A stretch of DNA of 64,000 nt from Rhizobium sp. 16-449-1b (GCF_017741935.1 NZ_JAGHMH010000028.1:744001-808000); one strand, 5' to 3'. Positions 26,090 to 35,639 are shown, counted from the first letter of the stretch. Translations and numbers: made by a program. The notes: generated by a model not told the origin, from the sequence alone.

Positions 26090-27220
26090 TCAGGCCGCCT
26101 TCTTGCTTGTCGTCGCCGGGCTCAGGACGATGCCCTTGTCCTCGCAGATCGCCTCGATGTGAGCTGCCGATCGCTTGATGAAGGCGATTGCCTCGTTGAA
26201 GCCATAAGACTGGTTCTCGTAGGTCGGGTAGCCATACTGGCTGGCCTCGTAGGCTTTCCAGTCCGGAACGTCGCCGGATGCGACGCGCCTTTCATAAGCG
26301 TCGACCATCGTCATGTAGGCGGCGAGTTCTTCCGTGTCGAGATCGGGATGCCCGGCCCGCCAAATCGGATCGTCGATCTCGATGCACTGGCGCGGATTGG
26401 CCTTGCGAGGCTTGTCGATAACGGACGCCGCAACTTCCAGAGATAGATTCAGCCCCGGATTTGCTTCGGCCAGGATCGGTAGGATCGTCGCAAAGTCAAC
26501 GATGCCGCCGCCGACAGGGCGGGTCTGAAAGTCAAGGCCGCCAGGCGCGCGCCCGACATAAGCATCCTTGATGTGCGTCTGGCGTACATAAGGTGCCAGG
26601 CGCTTCGCCGCGAAGACCGGATGCTCCGCTCGTTGCAGGCCGTTGGCGGTGTCAAAGACGGCGCCGACGCAGTCCGCGCCAACCTTTTCGATCAAACGCA
26701 GGATCTCGAAGGAGGTGATTTCGTCATGGGTCTCGATGTTCAGATGCGCACCGTGGGCGCGAGCGACGGGCGCAAGCTTCTGCAGTACCTTCTCAATGCC
26801 GACGAGTTGGTCTTCCCAGGTCACGTCTGTTCGAAAACGGTCGTTGGCGAGACGGCCGCGATATTCAGATTTGAAGTTTCCAGGGGCGACCCAGAGTTCG
26901 AGGCAACCAATAGCGGCGCTCGCCTCGATCATCCGCGTGAAGCCGGCGATGATGTCGCCGCCGCCGGCGGCCCTGAGAGCTGGCTCCTCCGCACTGCAGT
27001 AGGGATTGATCTTGCCGACGCCGCTCTCCAGGTAGAGCCCGAGATCGTCGGCCTTCGCCTTGATATCACGCAGTTCACCCAGGTCGAGCGTCGAGCTCAT
27101 GTCGAGCGCGGTCGAGAAGAAGATACCCGAGAGTCCAAGCTCCTTGACGTGGTCAAGGCTGCCCAGCGGGCCTCGTTTTCTCGATTCCGGCAACTTGATA
27201 TTGTCGATGCCAAGCTTCAT
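26090..27220 (-). CDS. Sugar phosphate isomerase/epimerase-like TIM-barrel protein
   Basis: 376 residues. AP-endonuclease-2/xylose-isomerase-like TIM barrel: strands GIDNIKL, YLESGVGKINP, LELWVAPGNF, LNIETHDEITSFEI (Glu and His metal ligands), CVGAVFDTANGL, QTHIKDAYVG and LSLEVA, each carrying typical metal-binding Glu/His/Asp residues. Family members isomerise or epimerise sugars, inositols or hydroxy acids. A ~50-residue C-terminal extension with many Tyr (YGYPTYENQSYGF) is present. Strong AAGGAG upstream of ATG. Located between the regulator and the amino-acid permease, so it probably processes the imported compound. Confidence 0.85.
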   Translation of the reverse strand: MKLGIDNIKLPESRKRGPLGSLDHVKELGLSGIFFSTALDMSSTLDLGELRDIKAKADDLGLYLESGVGKINPYCSAEEPALRAAGGGDIIAGFTRMIEASAAIGCLELWVAPGNFKSEYRGRLANDRFRTDVTWEDQLVGIEKVLQKLAPVARAHGAHLNIETHDEITSFEILRLIEKVGADCVGAVFDTANGLQRAEHPVFAAKRLAPYVRQTHIKDAYVGRAPGGLDFQTRPVGGGIVDFATILPILAEANPGLNLSLEVAASVIDKPRKANPRQCIEIDDPIWRAGHPDLDTEELAAYMTMVDAYERRVASGDVPDWKAYEASQYGYPTYENQSYGFNEAIAFIKRSAAHIEAICEDKGIVLSPATTSKKAA

Positions 27221-27287
27221 GTCATGCTCCTTGCTGTTTCCTTGATGGGCACGCTACGCTGGCGTTGCCCCCGTTGTTGAACGTTCC

Positions 27288-28163
27288 TCAGGCAGGCTTC
27301 GCGCGGCGCGGCTTCTCTGCTGCGCCTCGGTTTCCGGGCCGGAGGGTTTTTTCGAGATACTGCTGGCCGATGGACGCCACGCTGGTGATTGCGAGGTACC
27401 AGATCGATGCGACGAACAGGAGTTCGATGACCAGGAAGTTCCGGGCATAGATGATCTGAGCCTGCGTCAGCAAATCCTGCATACCGATGACGGAGACGAT
27501 CGCGCTGGCCTTCAGCATACCGATCGCCTGGTTGCCCGTGGGCGGAATGATGAGGCGGGCAGCCTGCGGCAAGATGATTGTCTGAAACGTCTGCCGAGGT
27601 TTCAGCCCAAGTGCGGTTGCCGCCTCCTGCTGGCCGCGGTCAATTGCGAGCAGGCCGCTGCGGATGATTTCCGACATGTTCGCCGCCTCGTGAAGACCTA
27701 GAGCCAGAAAGCCTGCGAGGGCCGGCGTAATGAGATCATTGGTCGAGATGCTGTAGGTTCCGATCCCGACCCGTGGGATGAAAAGCGCAACATTGAACCA
27801 AAGGAAGATCTGGACGATAAGTGGCACACCCCGAAACCACCAGACATACCCCGCGGCGATCGCCTTGAGCACAATGTTCTTCGATGTTGCCATGATCGCA
27901 AGTAGGCATCCGAGGATGATGCCGAAGATCATCGCGCCAGCGGTCAGTTCCAGGGTCAGTAGAACACCCCGCAAAATTGCGGGATGAACGAGATAATGCG
28001 GGATTTCAGACCATTGTACGCTTTGGCTTTGCGCGACGATGGTTCCGAGCAATACCACCGCGAGGATCGCGATGGCACCAGTGGCGCACTGCCCCCACTG
28101 AACCGACCTGGAGGCCGGTGGCGGCAGGCTCAATGTCGTTGGCTGCGTGGTGAACAGTGCCAT
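27288..28163 (-). CDS. Polar amino-acid type ABC transporter permease
   Basis: 291 residues with about six transmembrane helices. The EAA loop (SGLLAIDRGQQEAATALGLKPRQTF) is typical of HisM/GlnP inner-membrane permeases. It starts 4 bases after the binding-protein gene. No second permease or ATP-binding gene follows, so it must form a homodimer and use an ATPase encoded elsewhere. Confidence 0.9.
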   Translation of the reverse strand: MALFTTQPTTLSLPPPASRSVQWGQCATGAIAILAVVLLGTIVAQSQSVQWSEIPHYLVHPAILRGVLLTLELTAGAMIFGIILGCLLAIMATSKNIVLKAIAAGYVWWFRGVPLIVQIFLWFNVALFIPRVGIGTYSISTNDLITPALAGFLALGLHEAANMSEIIRSGLLAIDRGQQEAATALGLKPRQTFQTIILPQAARLIIPPTGNQAIGMLKASAIVSVIGMQDLLTQAQIIYARNFLVIELLFVASIWYLAITSVASIGQQYLEKTLRPGNRGAAEKPRRAKPA

Positions 28164-28167
28164 CGGT

Positions 28168-29076
28168 TTACTCCGCCGGCATGCTGGCTGCGTCGTTGAC
28201 CTTTACCGTCTTCACGGCGAGCGGGCCGAGGCTCCATTTCTTCATGATGGTCTCGTAAGCGCCGCTATCGACCATCTGCTGAAGCGCGGCGACGATGGTG
28301 TCGCTCAGTTCAGGATTGTCCTTGGAAGTCAGCATACCGAGATAGCCGACGGCGAGACGGATATCTGGAAGCGCCTGCAAGCCCTTGCCGTTGCCAGTCT
28401 GATGTTCAGTCGTGTAGACGCTAGTCGCATATCCGTTGACGGTGGCGTCGGCGCGACCTGTGCGCACTGCCTGCAGCACGTCGGGCATCTTCGGGATCGC
28501 CATGATGTCGATCGGCGTCTGGCACTTTGCCGAAGCGGCCTCGACCATCTTGCCCTGAAAGGTGCCGACAGGCACCGCGACTTTCTTGCCGCAGAGGTCT
28601 GCCATGCTTTTGATGCCGAGCGGGTTGTCCTTGATCGTCATGATCGTAGTGGCGTCATACATGTAGTCGATCACATCGACCTGCTTTTCCAGTTCGACAT
28701 CGTCATTGATGCCGGAAATGGTCATGTCGAAACGCTTGGACAGGATGGCGGGAACGATGGCTGCACCGGCTCCAACATCGGTCATCTGCACATCGAGGCC
28801 CAGAATGATGCCGAGGGCGGTTGCGATATCCGCGTCGATGCCAACCAGTTTGCCCTCGTCATCGTGAAAGCTGATCGGCGGAGTCAAATCCGTGGCAACC
28901 TTCAGGACGCCCGACTTCTTGATGGATTCGGGCAGGCCGTCCGATAGCTTCTGTGTCATCGCAACGCCTGGGAGCTTGCTGATATCTTCCCCTTCCGCTG
29001 CATTGGCGGAAAAAGACATGAGGGTGACGAGTGTGGTCGCCGCGCCAATCTTCAACATCGTCCGCACGTCTTTCAT
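28168..29076 (-). CDS. Polar amino-acid type ABC transporter substrate-binding protein
   Basis: 302 residues. A Sec signal peptide (LVTLMSFSANAAEG) is followed by an SBP_bac_3 fold: VLKVATDLTPPISFHDDEGKLVG, then ADIATALG and VGTFQGKMVEAAS. The Asp after the 'ISF' strand and an Arg/Thr-rich pocket suggest an amino acid or small zwitterion ligand; the identity is unknown. First gene of the leftward arm, with the AT-rich divergent region upstream and AAGGGG before the start. Confidence 0.9.
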   Translation of the reverse strand: MKDVRTMLKIGAATTLVTLMSFSANAAEGEDISKLPGVAMTQKLSDGLPESIKKSGVLKVATDLTPPISFHDDEGKLVGIDADIATALGIILGLDVQMTDVGAGAAIVPAILSKRFDMTISGINDDVELEKQVDVIDYMYDATTIMTIKDNPLGIKSMADLCGKKVAVPVGTFQGKMVEAASAKCQTPIDIMAIPKMPDVLQAVRTGRADATVNGYATSVYTTEHQTGNGKGLQALPDIRLAVGYLGMLTSKDNPELSDTIVAALQQMVDSGAYETIMKKWSLGPLAVKTVKVNDAASMPAE

Positions 29077-29651
29077 GCGATCCCCTTATCGATTTCTCTT
29101 GTGTGAATTCTCGGAGATAATCGAAGCAATCGCCGTGCCAGTTCGAATTCGATGCACTTATGCTATTGATATAAATATATTTTTTGCAGCCAAAGGGCGT
29201 AAAGTGGAAACTTTCGAATAAAGATACGCATAAGATTTCGAATATGTTTTGCTTAAAATATCGCCGCCTGGCTGCATTTCTGGGCGCATTTCCGCAATTC
29301 TCTCATGACTGTCGTCGTTTGGTGGCCCCGAGTGCCATTCTTTTCGCCGGAACGCGTTTGTCCGTTGGTGGCCCGGCTGCATGCCGAAGTGCGATATTTA
29401 GGCAATTGAAGGCACCCCTATGCATTTCCGTGGTGAAATTTGATGCACAATCATATTCGGATTATTGGGCGAAATAATCGTATTATAAACTTGCGCATGA
29501 ATAGAAATCACAAATAACGAAGCAAATGCAATGCTTTAAATCCGACATTCGCCTTCGACTTCTAAGTTGGAACGCCCTTTGCAATTGCCTTTCCATGAGC
29601 GTGCTTCGAACAGGAGCAATCTCGGAAACAACGTTGGATCAGGGAAGCCAC
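29077..29651. promoter_or_regulatory. AT-rich divergent control region
   Basis: 575 bases without a supported gene, clearly richer in A/T than the neighbours (for example around 29160-29190 and 29220-29265). It must hold the promoters of both the binding-protein/permease arm and the ABC importer arm. TTTCGAATA occurs twice in the same orientation (29212-29220 and 29236-29244), a candidate regulator site. A weak TTATTG(29462)/TATAAA(29484) pair with 16-base spacing faces right. Confidence 0.5.
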
Positions 29652-30764
29652 ATGCTAGACATCGTAAAGAACGCCGCTCGTAAGCGGCTCAGCGTGCGGG
29701 GCGTCACTCATAGTTACGGTGGCCAGAATGCTGTCAGTGACATTTCCTTCGATATCGAGGCCGGCGAGATCGTCGCACTTCTCGGGCCAAGCGGCTGCGG
29801 CAAGTCGACGGTCCTCAGAGCGATAGCGGGTCTGATCCAGCCGAAGGCGGGCAAGATCGTACTCGGCGATGACGATCTCGCCAACGTCTCGGCCCGCGCC
29901 CGCGGGATTGGCATGGTCTTCCAGAACTACGCGCTCTTCCCACATCTCACCGTTGCCGAGAACATTGCCTATCCGCTCGCCTGCCAGAAAATGCCCCGCG
30001 CGGAGCGAAAGGCACGTGTCGCCGAGATGCTGTCGCTCGTACGGCTCGACGGCTACGGCAACCGGTTGCCGCGTGAACTCTCAGGTGGCCAGCAGCAGCG
30101 TGTCGCCGTGGCCCGTGCCATCGCGGGGCGTCCGTCACTTCTGCTTCTCGACGAACCCTTTGGCGCCCTCGACCGGGCACTTCGGTTCGATCTGCAGGTC
30201 GAGCTTCTTCATCTCCAGAAGACGCTCGGCATCACAACGCTGATCGTCACCCACGACCAAGAGGAAGCCCAGAGCCTCGCGAGCCGCCTTGTGCTGATGA
30301 ACAAGGGAAATGTCGAGCAGATCGATACGCCAATGGCGGTCTACGATCGGCCGAAGACCCTGTTCGTCAACACCTTCATCGGCCAGACCAACATCCTGCA
30401 AGGAACCGTTGCCGAGCTCGGCGATGGTATGACAGTCATCACTCTGAAAAGCGGCGAGAACGTCGTTCTGCCGCGCCGATTGAGCTTTACCACAGGGTCC
30501 TCGGTCACCGTCACCTTCCGCCCCGAGGAAGTTCGCCTGATGACGCAGCCGGGCGTAAACGCGCTCGCCGCTCGCATCACCGTTTCCGTACCCCTTGGCC
30601 CAACGCTGATCCACGACCTCGTTCTCGACGACGGAACCGGCCTGCGGGCTTCAGAGGTGCGCGGGCCCGGTACGGCCATCCCGGATATCGGCGCAGAGCT
30701 TTTCGCAGAGATCGACACGCGCAGGTGTCACGTATTTCCGGCCGAACCGGAAAGCATCCAGTGA
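29652..30764 (+). CDS. Spermidine/putrescine-type ABC transporter ATP-binding protein
   Basis: 370 residues from ATG 29652 with AGGGA upstream; an upstream extension is possible but lacks a ribosome-binding site. Walker A is GPSGCGKST, the signature LSGGQQQR, Walker B LLLLDEPFGALD, and a TOBE-type regulatory domain follows (~245-370). This resembles PotA. The cluster encodes its own permeases (31858, 32678); it could also energise the leftward permease, which lacks an ATPase. Confidence 0.9.
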   Translation: MLDIVKNAARKRLSVRGVTHSYGGQNAVSDISFDIEAGEIVALLGPSGCGKSTVLRAIAGLIQPKAGKIVLGDDDLANVSARARGIGMVFQNYALFPHLTVAENIAYPLACQKMPRAERKARVAEMLSLVRLDGYGNRLPRELSGGQQQRVAVARAIAGRPSLLLLDEPFGALDRALRFDLQVELLHLQKTLGITTLIVTHDQEEAQSLASRLVLMNKGNVEQIDTPMAVYDRPKTLFVNTFIGQTNILQGTVAELGDGMTVITLKSGENVVLPRRLSFTTGSSVTVTFRPEEVRLMTQPGVNALAARITVSVPLGPTLIHDLVLDDGTGLRASEVRGPGTAIPDIGAELFAEIDTRRCHVFPAEPESIQ

Positions 30765-30803
30765 ATGCCAATAACATCAACAACAACCAACAGAGGTGAC
30801 AGC

Positions 30804-31847
30804 ATGACCGACTTCAAAATGACCCGCCGCCATTTCGGCCTTCTCGCTGCCGGCGTCGCCGCGGCGTCTGCAATGCCCTTCGCTGCCCGCGCGGCCGCAG
30901 GCGAGACAGCGATCGCCGCGACCTTTCCCGGCAACTGGGAAGACGGTTACCGCAGCGCTCTCACCCCGCTCGTCAGGGAAGCCGGCTACGACCTGACGAT
31001 CGCGCCCTCCATGGCGCAAGATCAGCTCGCCAAGGTCATGGCAAGCCCCGGTAACCCTCCCTACGACACGCTGTTGATGTCGCCTGGCCAGATGGCCGTC
31101 GCCATTGAAAACGACATCATCCAGAAGATCGATCCGAGTCGCCTCAAGAACTGGGGCATGCTCGATCCGGCCTTCCAGGGCGAATACGGCCCGACGGTGA
31201 CGATCGAAGTCAACGGCATCGCCTACAACCCCGACCTCGTGCCACGCCCGAAGGGCTATCGGGACCTGTTCGAGAATCCGGCCTACGCCGGCCTCGTTTC
31301 CTGGACCGGGTTCGGCTCCAACACCGCCGTTATGGCCTATACGGAAATCGCCAAGATTTTCGGTTCCGGCCCGAACGACATGGACGCCGTCTTCAAGCTG
31401 TTCAAGGAGCATCCGGAGCATCTGAAGGGTGTCGTCGACAGCACCAATCATCAGATGACGCTGTTCCAGCAGGGCGAGATCGCCGTGTTCATGTGCTCGA
31501 CGGGCAACGTCGCTCGTCTGAAATCGATGGGCCTCAAGGCGGAGTATGTCGCTCCGGAAAGCGGTGCGCCGGCAGCCCCGGTCAACATCCACCTGACCAA
31601 GGGCGCGAAGAACCTCGATGCGGCCTATGCCTATATGGATGCCGCCATCTCCGCTGCCGCGCAGGACAAGCTGAAGCTGCCGCCGACCGAGATGTTCCCG
31701 ACCAACAAGGATGTTGCGCTCACGCCGAGCATTGAAGCCTATGTGACGCGCGATCAGCTCGGCAACATGGTCTATCCGGACTGGGTCGCCATCAACAAGA
31801 ACCGAGCCGACTGGATCCGCCAGTTCGACGCCCTCGTCGCAGGCTGA
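30804..31847 (+). CDS. Polyamine-type ABC transporter substrate-binding protein
   Basis: 347 residues from ATG 30804 (GAGGTGAC upstream). A twin-arginine-like N-terminus (MTRRHFGLLAAGVAAASAMP) with cleavage near ARA-A suggests Tat or Sec export. The body fits the extracellular solute-binding family 1/PotD-like fold (AIAATFPGNWEDGYRS onwards). Ligand not predictable; neighbours point to an amidine- or amine-containing compound. Confidence 0.9.
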   Translation: MTDFKMTRRHFGLLAAGVAAASAMPFAARAAAGETAIAATFPGNWEDGYRSALTPLVREAGYDLTIAPSMAQDQLAKVMASPGNPPYDTLLMSPGQMAVAIENDIIQKIDPSRLKNWGMLDPAFQGEYGPTVTIEVNGIAYNPDLVPRPKGYRDLFENPAYAGLVSWTGFGSNTAVMAYTEIAKIFGSGPNDMDAVFKLFKEHPEHLKGVVDSTNHQMTLFQQGEIAVFMCSTGNVARLKSMGLKAEYVAPESGAPAAPVNIHLTKGAKNLDAAYAYMDAAISAAAQDKLKLPPTEMFPTNKDVALTPSIEAYVTRDQLGNMVYPDWVAINKNRADWIRQFDALVAG

Positions 31848-31857
31848 GGACAGAGCG

Positions 31858-32685
31858 ATGAAGGCGAGCGGTTTTCCATACGTTGTACCGATGCTGTTGC
31901 TGTCGGTGGCGTTTTTTGCAACGCCGCTCGCCGTTCTCGTCGGGTTCAGCTTCACGGGCCCGGAAGGGGCCACGCTGGCCAATTATGGCCGGTTTTTCGG
32001 GGACGCGTTCAATTTCCGCGTCCTCGTCAATACCGCGCGGCTCGGGCTGGAGACAGTCATAGCCACCACGCTGCTCGGTGTGCCGATCGCGCTTCTCTAT
32101 TGGCATAGCGGTAAGGCGGCACGCCAAGTCATCATTTTCCTGACGCTCATCCCGATGCTGACAAGCAACGTTGTGCGGACCTTCGCCTGGATCGTGATCC
32201 TCGGTCGGCAAGGACCAATCAGCGAGGTGCTTCTTGCGCTCGGGCTTACGGGTCGGCCGATCAGCCTGATGTTCACCGAGCTTGGTCTCGTCATGGCCAT
32301 GTGCCAGATCGACCTGCCTTTGATCATCCTGCCGCTCATCGCCATCCTGTCACGCACGCCTGTGCAGTACACCGAGGCTGCGCAAGTCTCGGGGGCGGGT
32401 CCATGGCGCATCTTCGTGACCGTGCTTATCCCGCTGATGCTGCCAGGTCTGCTTGCCGGTTGGATCCTGGTCTTCGCGAGCACCAGCAGTTCCTTCGTCA
32501 CGCAGGCGGTCATCGGCGGCGCCCGCAATGTCTACGTCCCGCAACTCATCTATCGTGAGGTCGGCACTCTGTTCGACTGGCCGTTGGCGTCAGCGATTGC
32601 CGTCGTGCTTCTCCTCTCCACCGGTTGCCTGCTTGTCGCAATGACCATGATTTCCCGCCAGAGGAGGCTTGTCGGCCATGGCTGA
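31858..32685 (+). CDS. ABC transporter permease (PotB-type)
   Basis: 275 residues, about six transmembrane helices, with the EAA-like loop EAAQVSGAGPWRIFVTVLIPLMLPG. It starts 10 bases after the binding protein and its end overlaps the next permease by 8 bases, consistent with one operon. Confidence 0.9.
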   Translation: MKASGFPYVVPMLLLSVAFFATPLAVLVGFSFTGPEGATLANYGRFFGDAFNFRVLVNTARLGLETVIATTLLGVPIALLYWHSGKAARQVIIFLTLIPMLTSNVVRTFAWIVILGRQGPISEVLLALGLTGRPISLMFTELGLVMAMCQIDLPLIILPLIAILSRTPVQYTEAAQVSGAGPWRIFVTVLIPLMLPGLLAGWILVFASTSSSFVTQAVIGGARNVYVPQLIYREVGTLFDWPLASAIAVVLLLSTGCLLVAMTMISRQRRLVGHG

Positions 32686-33511
32686 TCTTAAACATCATCG
32701 CGTCCGCGAAAATCCTATCCCCGGTTTTCTCTACAAGCTCTTCGTCTTTGGCTTCGGTGGCTTCGCCGTGATCTATCTCGTGGCGCCGATCGTCATCGCG
32801 CTGACCATGTCCTTTACTTCGGGCCAGACGCTGAAATATCCGCCCGAGGGTTTTTCGCTTCGCTGGTATGAAGCGCTGCTCGATCCGGTCCGTTCAGCGA
32901 CGGAACATGCGGCAGCCTTCAATTCGTTGAAGATTGCAGCGCTCGCGGTTCTCGGTTCGCTGCTTTTTGCCGTACCAGCAACAATCGGCATGAGCCGCAT
33001 GCGCAAGGGCACGGTCGGTGCAATCGAACCGCTGCTCTTGTCGCCGCTTGTCCTGCCAAGTCTAGTCTACGGTCTGGCGGCCTTGATCGTCGCCAATTTC
33101 GTCGGGTTCCAGCCGTCGCTCTGGCTGACCGTCACTGGCCATGTCGTGGTCTTCGGTCCCCTGATGTACCGCGCTGCCTCAGTCGTCGCCCAAGGACTCA
33201 ATCCGTCGCTCGCCGAGGCTTCGACCGTGATGGGCGCGTCGTGGTTCACCACGCTTCGCCGCGTTACCCTGCCGCTGCTGTTACCCGGCATTCTCGCCGG
33301 CGCCTTTCTGGTCTTCATCCAATCGCTCGACAACGTCTCGGTTTCACTTTTCCTCGCGGATGCCGAAACGACCGTCCTGCCGCTGCGGATGTTCGCGCTG
33401 ATCGAGGAATCGCTCGATGTTCGCGTTGCCGCGATGTCGGGCATCCTCATCGGTCTCACGCTGATCGTCATGCTCGTCGCCCGGCGCGTTCTGGCGCCGC
33501 GTCAAGCCTGA
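32678..33511 (+). CDS. ABC transporter permease (PotC-type)
   Basis: 277 residues, about six transmembrane helices, EAA loop AEASTVMGASWFTTLRRVTLPLLLPG. ATG 32678 has AGGAGG upstream; a TTG at 32669 is less likely. Forms the heterodimeric channel with the preceding permease. Confidence 0.9.
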   Translation: MADLKHHRVRENPIPGFLYKLFVFGFGGFAVIYLVAPIVIALTMSFTSGQTLKYPPEGFSLRWYEALLDPVRSATEHAAAFNSLKIAALAVLGSLLFAVPATIGMSRMRKGTVGAIEPLLLSPLVLPSLVYGLAALIVANFVGFQPSLWLTVTGHVVVFGPLMYRAASVVAQGLNPSLAEASTVMGASWFTTLRRVTLPLLLPGILAGAFLVFIQSLDNVSVSLFLADAETTVLPLRMFALIEESLDVRVAAMSGILIGLTLIVMLVARRVLAPRQA

Positions 33512-33544
33512 TCAAATTCAAGAAAATTCTGGAAGGAAACACCC

Positions 33545-34969
33545 ATGACCATCCGCGCAACCAAGTCAGGCTCCTATCGCGTCGGTGCGCTGCTTGCCGA
33601 TTTCCAGCCGGATTTCGATTTCGAGGCGCCCCTGCCGCTCCCGGTCGAGGAGTTCGAGGATCGTCTGCGCCGCATCCGTCGGCAAGCGGTCGAAGCCGGG
33701 CATGATGCGCTGATCGTCCACACCGGCAGCGTTGGCTGGTTCCACGCCGCAAACCACTATCTGCGCTATATCTGCGACTGGATGCGCGAGGGCGTGCTGA
33801 TCATTCCGACCGATAGCGACAAACCGCTGACGCTGCTCTCCTTCTTCACCCAGTCCGTGCTACTTCCGCCGGGCGGTGAGCCCGTTCTGGTCGAGGATAT
33901 CTGGCAGATTGGTCCGATCGGCCGCGAATATGCCGACCGTCCAGGCGACAGCGTCATCAAGACCGCCGAGAAATGCGCAGAGCTATTGGCTGGCATTGGT
34001 CTGTCGAAGGCGCAGATCGGCCGCATCGGCGATCGCACATCGCTGACCTTCTGGGCCGCGCTCGAAGAACTCATGCCGAAGACGAAGTTCATATCCGACA
34101 ACGCTATCATCGACCGGATGCAGAAGGTCCGCTCGCCGCGCGAGATCACGATGTTTCGCGCCGCCGCCCAACTGATCAGCATCGCGACACAGGCGGCCTA
34201 TCATGTCGCAAGGCCCGGCGTGAGCGACCATGAAATCTACGCCGCCTTCACCCAGGCACAGCTTTCCTATGGCGGCGAGACCGGCGACGGCTACCAGATC
34301 GGTATCAACGAGTTCGGGACCCATTGTGGCAAGCCATACGGCCATGTCGTTCGGCCGGGCGATCTGATCAACCTCTACGTCTCCAACGTCACCTATCGTG
34401 GCTACACGGCACAGACTGCCCGCATGATCGCGATCGGCGAAATCACGAAGAGACAGGAAGAGGTGCTGGTCGCCTGCACCGAAGGCGTCAAGCGCGCCGA
34501 GAAGCTCATCCGTCCAGGCGCGCTGATGCGCGATGTCAACAATGCGGCGTTCGAGCCGATGATCGAGTGCGGCATGCTGGCTTCGCCGGAAGCGCGCACC
34601 ATGCCGTACAACTGGGCGCCGATGGACGACGGCAGCGCGCGTCTCATCCCGCGTCAGCATGTGAAGAACATCGACTGGGAAGCGCAAGGTCGTAAGCTCA
34701 TGCATGTTTATCCGGCGACGCATGGCCCGCATAACCCCAATCTCGGTCATTCGGTCGGTATGGCTGGTGGACAGAACAGCTTCAACATTTCCTCGCACAA
34801 TTACGACCGGATGGAAGAAGGCATGGTCTTCGTTCTCCATACCCAATGGCTGGAGCCCCTGTCGGCTGGCTGCAATGTCGGCGACATGTACGTCGTCACC
34901 AAGGATGGCTTTGAGAACCTCTCGCGCCACACGCCGCTTGAAACTCATCGTATCGCAGCGAAGGCCTGA
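33545..34969 (+). CDS. Creatinase-like M24-fold hydrolase lacking metal ligands
   Basis: 474 residues with a creatinase_N-like domain (~35-190) and a pita-bread M24 domain (~195-465). The usual five metal ligands are mostly absent: positions expected to be Asp/Asp are Tyr278 (INLYVS) and Gln290 (YTAQTAR), one expected Glu is His432 (VLHTQWLEP), the last Glu is Gly446; only His402 (LGHSVGM) remains. The stretch GYQIGINEFGTHCG with His260 resembles the metal-free catalytic His loop of creatinase (memory of the Pseudomonas enzyme). Likely a metal-independent C-N hydrolase for the compound brought in by the neighbouring importer. Alternatively an ectoine-hydrolase-type enzyme. Confidence 0.8.
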   Translation: MTIRATKSGSYRVGALLADFQPDFDFEAPLPLPVEEFEDRLRRIRRQAVEAGHDALIVHTGSVGWFHAANHYLRYICDWMREGVLIIPTDSDKPLTLLSFFTQSVLLPPGGEPVLVEDIWQIGPIGREYADRPGDSVIKTAEKCAELLAGIGLSKAQIGRIGDRTSLTFWAALEELMPKTKFISDNAIIDRMQKVRSPREITMFRAAAQLISIATQAAYHVARPGVSDHEIYAAFTQAQLSYGGETGDGYQIGINEFGTHCGKPYGHVVRPGDLINLYVSNVTYRGYTAQTARMIAIGEITKRQEEVLVACTEGVKRAEKLIRPGALMRDVNNAAFEPMIECGMLASPEARTMPYNWAPMDDGSARLIPRQHVKNIDWEAQGRKLMHVYPATHGPHNPNLGHSVGMAGGQNSFNISSHNYDRMEEGMVFVLHTQWLEPLSAGCNVGDMYVVTKDGFENLSRHTPLETHRIAAKA

Positions 34970-34970
34970 C

Positions 34971-35639
34971 ATGACCAACCATACCCATTTCGACTTCGCA
35001 AAGCTCACAGAGCGCGAACGCTACAAGATCTTGATAGGCACCGTGATCCCGCGTCCGATTGCGCTCGTCACAACAGTCAGCAAGGAAGGCCAACCTAACG
35101 CCGGCCCATTCAGCTTCTTTAACGTGCTGACCCACGACCCAGCCATCGTCGCCATCGGCGTCGAGAATTATGCGGACATGCGCTTCAAGGACACCGCGCG
35201 CAACATCCGCGAGACCGGTGAGTTCACCGTCCATATCTGCGACAATGCGCTGGTTGATCAGATGGAGGTCTGCGCGATCAAGTTCGGTCCGGAGGTCAAT
35301 GAGATGGAGGAGGCTGGACTCTCTACTGTGCCCGGCCAGATGGTGCGCAGCCCTCGTATCCTCGCAGCACCAGCGGCCCTGGAATGCCGCCGCCACACAA
35401 CGCTGCAGGTCGGACCCGCCCGCGAAATCATCCTCGGCGAAGTCGTCGGCGTCTTCGTCCGCAGCGACGCGGTCAACTCTTCAAACCTGCATATCGACCA
35501 GCAGATGATGGACGCTGTTGGGCGCATGGGTGGGCACACCTACGCCCGCACCCGCGACCAGTTCGATATCAAGACGCTGACACCCGATGAATGGGCGGCT
35601 CAAACTGCCATTCCTCGCCCAACGATCGTAAGCGGATGA
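34971..35639 (+). CDS. Flavin-reductase-like FMN-binding protein
   Basis: 222 residues, ATG 34971 one base after the previous stop, so operonic. The IPRPIALVTTVSKEGQPNAGPFSFFNVL segment is the FMN-binding split-barrel signature of the flavin-reductase-like (DIM6/NTAB) family. It may reduce flavin for an oxygenase or process the product of the creatinase-like enzyme. No oxygenase gene is adjacent. Confidence 0.9.
   Translation: MTNHTHFDFAKLTERERYKILIGTVIPRPIALVTTVSKEGQPNAGPFSFFNVLTHDPAIVAIGVENYADMRFKDTARNIRETGEFTVHICDNALVDQMEVCAIKFGPEVNEMEEAGLSTVPGQMVRSPRILAAPAALECRRHTTLQVGPAREIILGEVVGVFVRSDAVNSSNLHIDQQMMDAVGRMGGHTYARTRDQFDIKTLTPDEWAAQTAIPRPTIVSG

Noticed and set aside
30777..31982. 401-codon frame antisense to the binding-protein gene
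   Set aside because: It lies within a clear ABC operon; a shadow frame in high-GC DNA.
33983..35008. 341-codon frame antisense to the creatinase-like gene
   Set aside because: Shadow; His/Asp/Val-rich composition and no motif.
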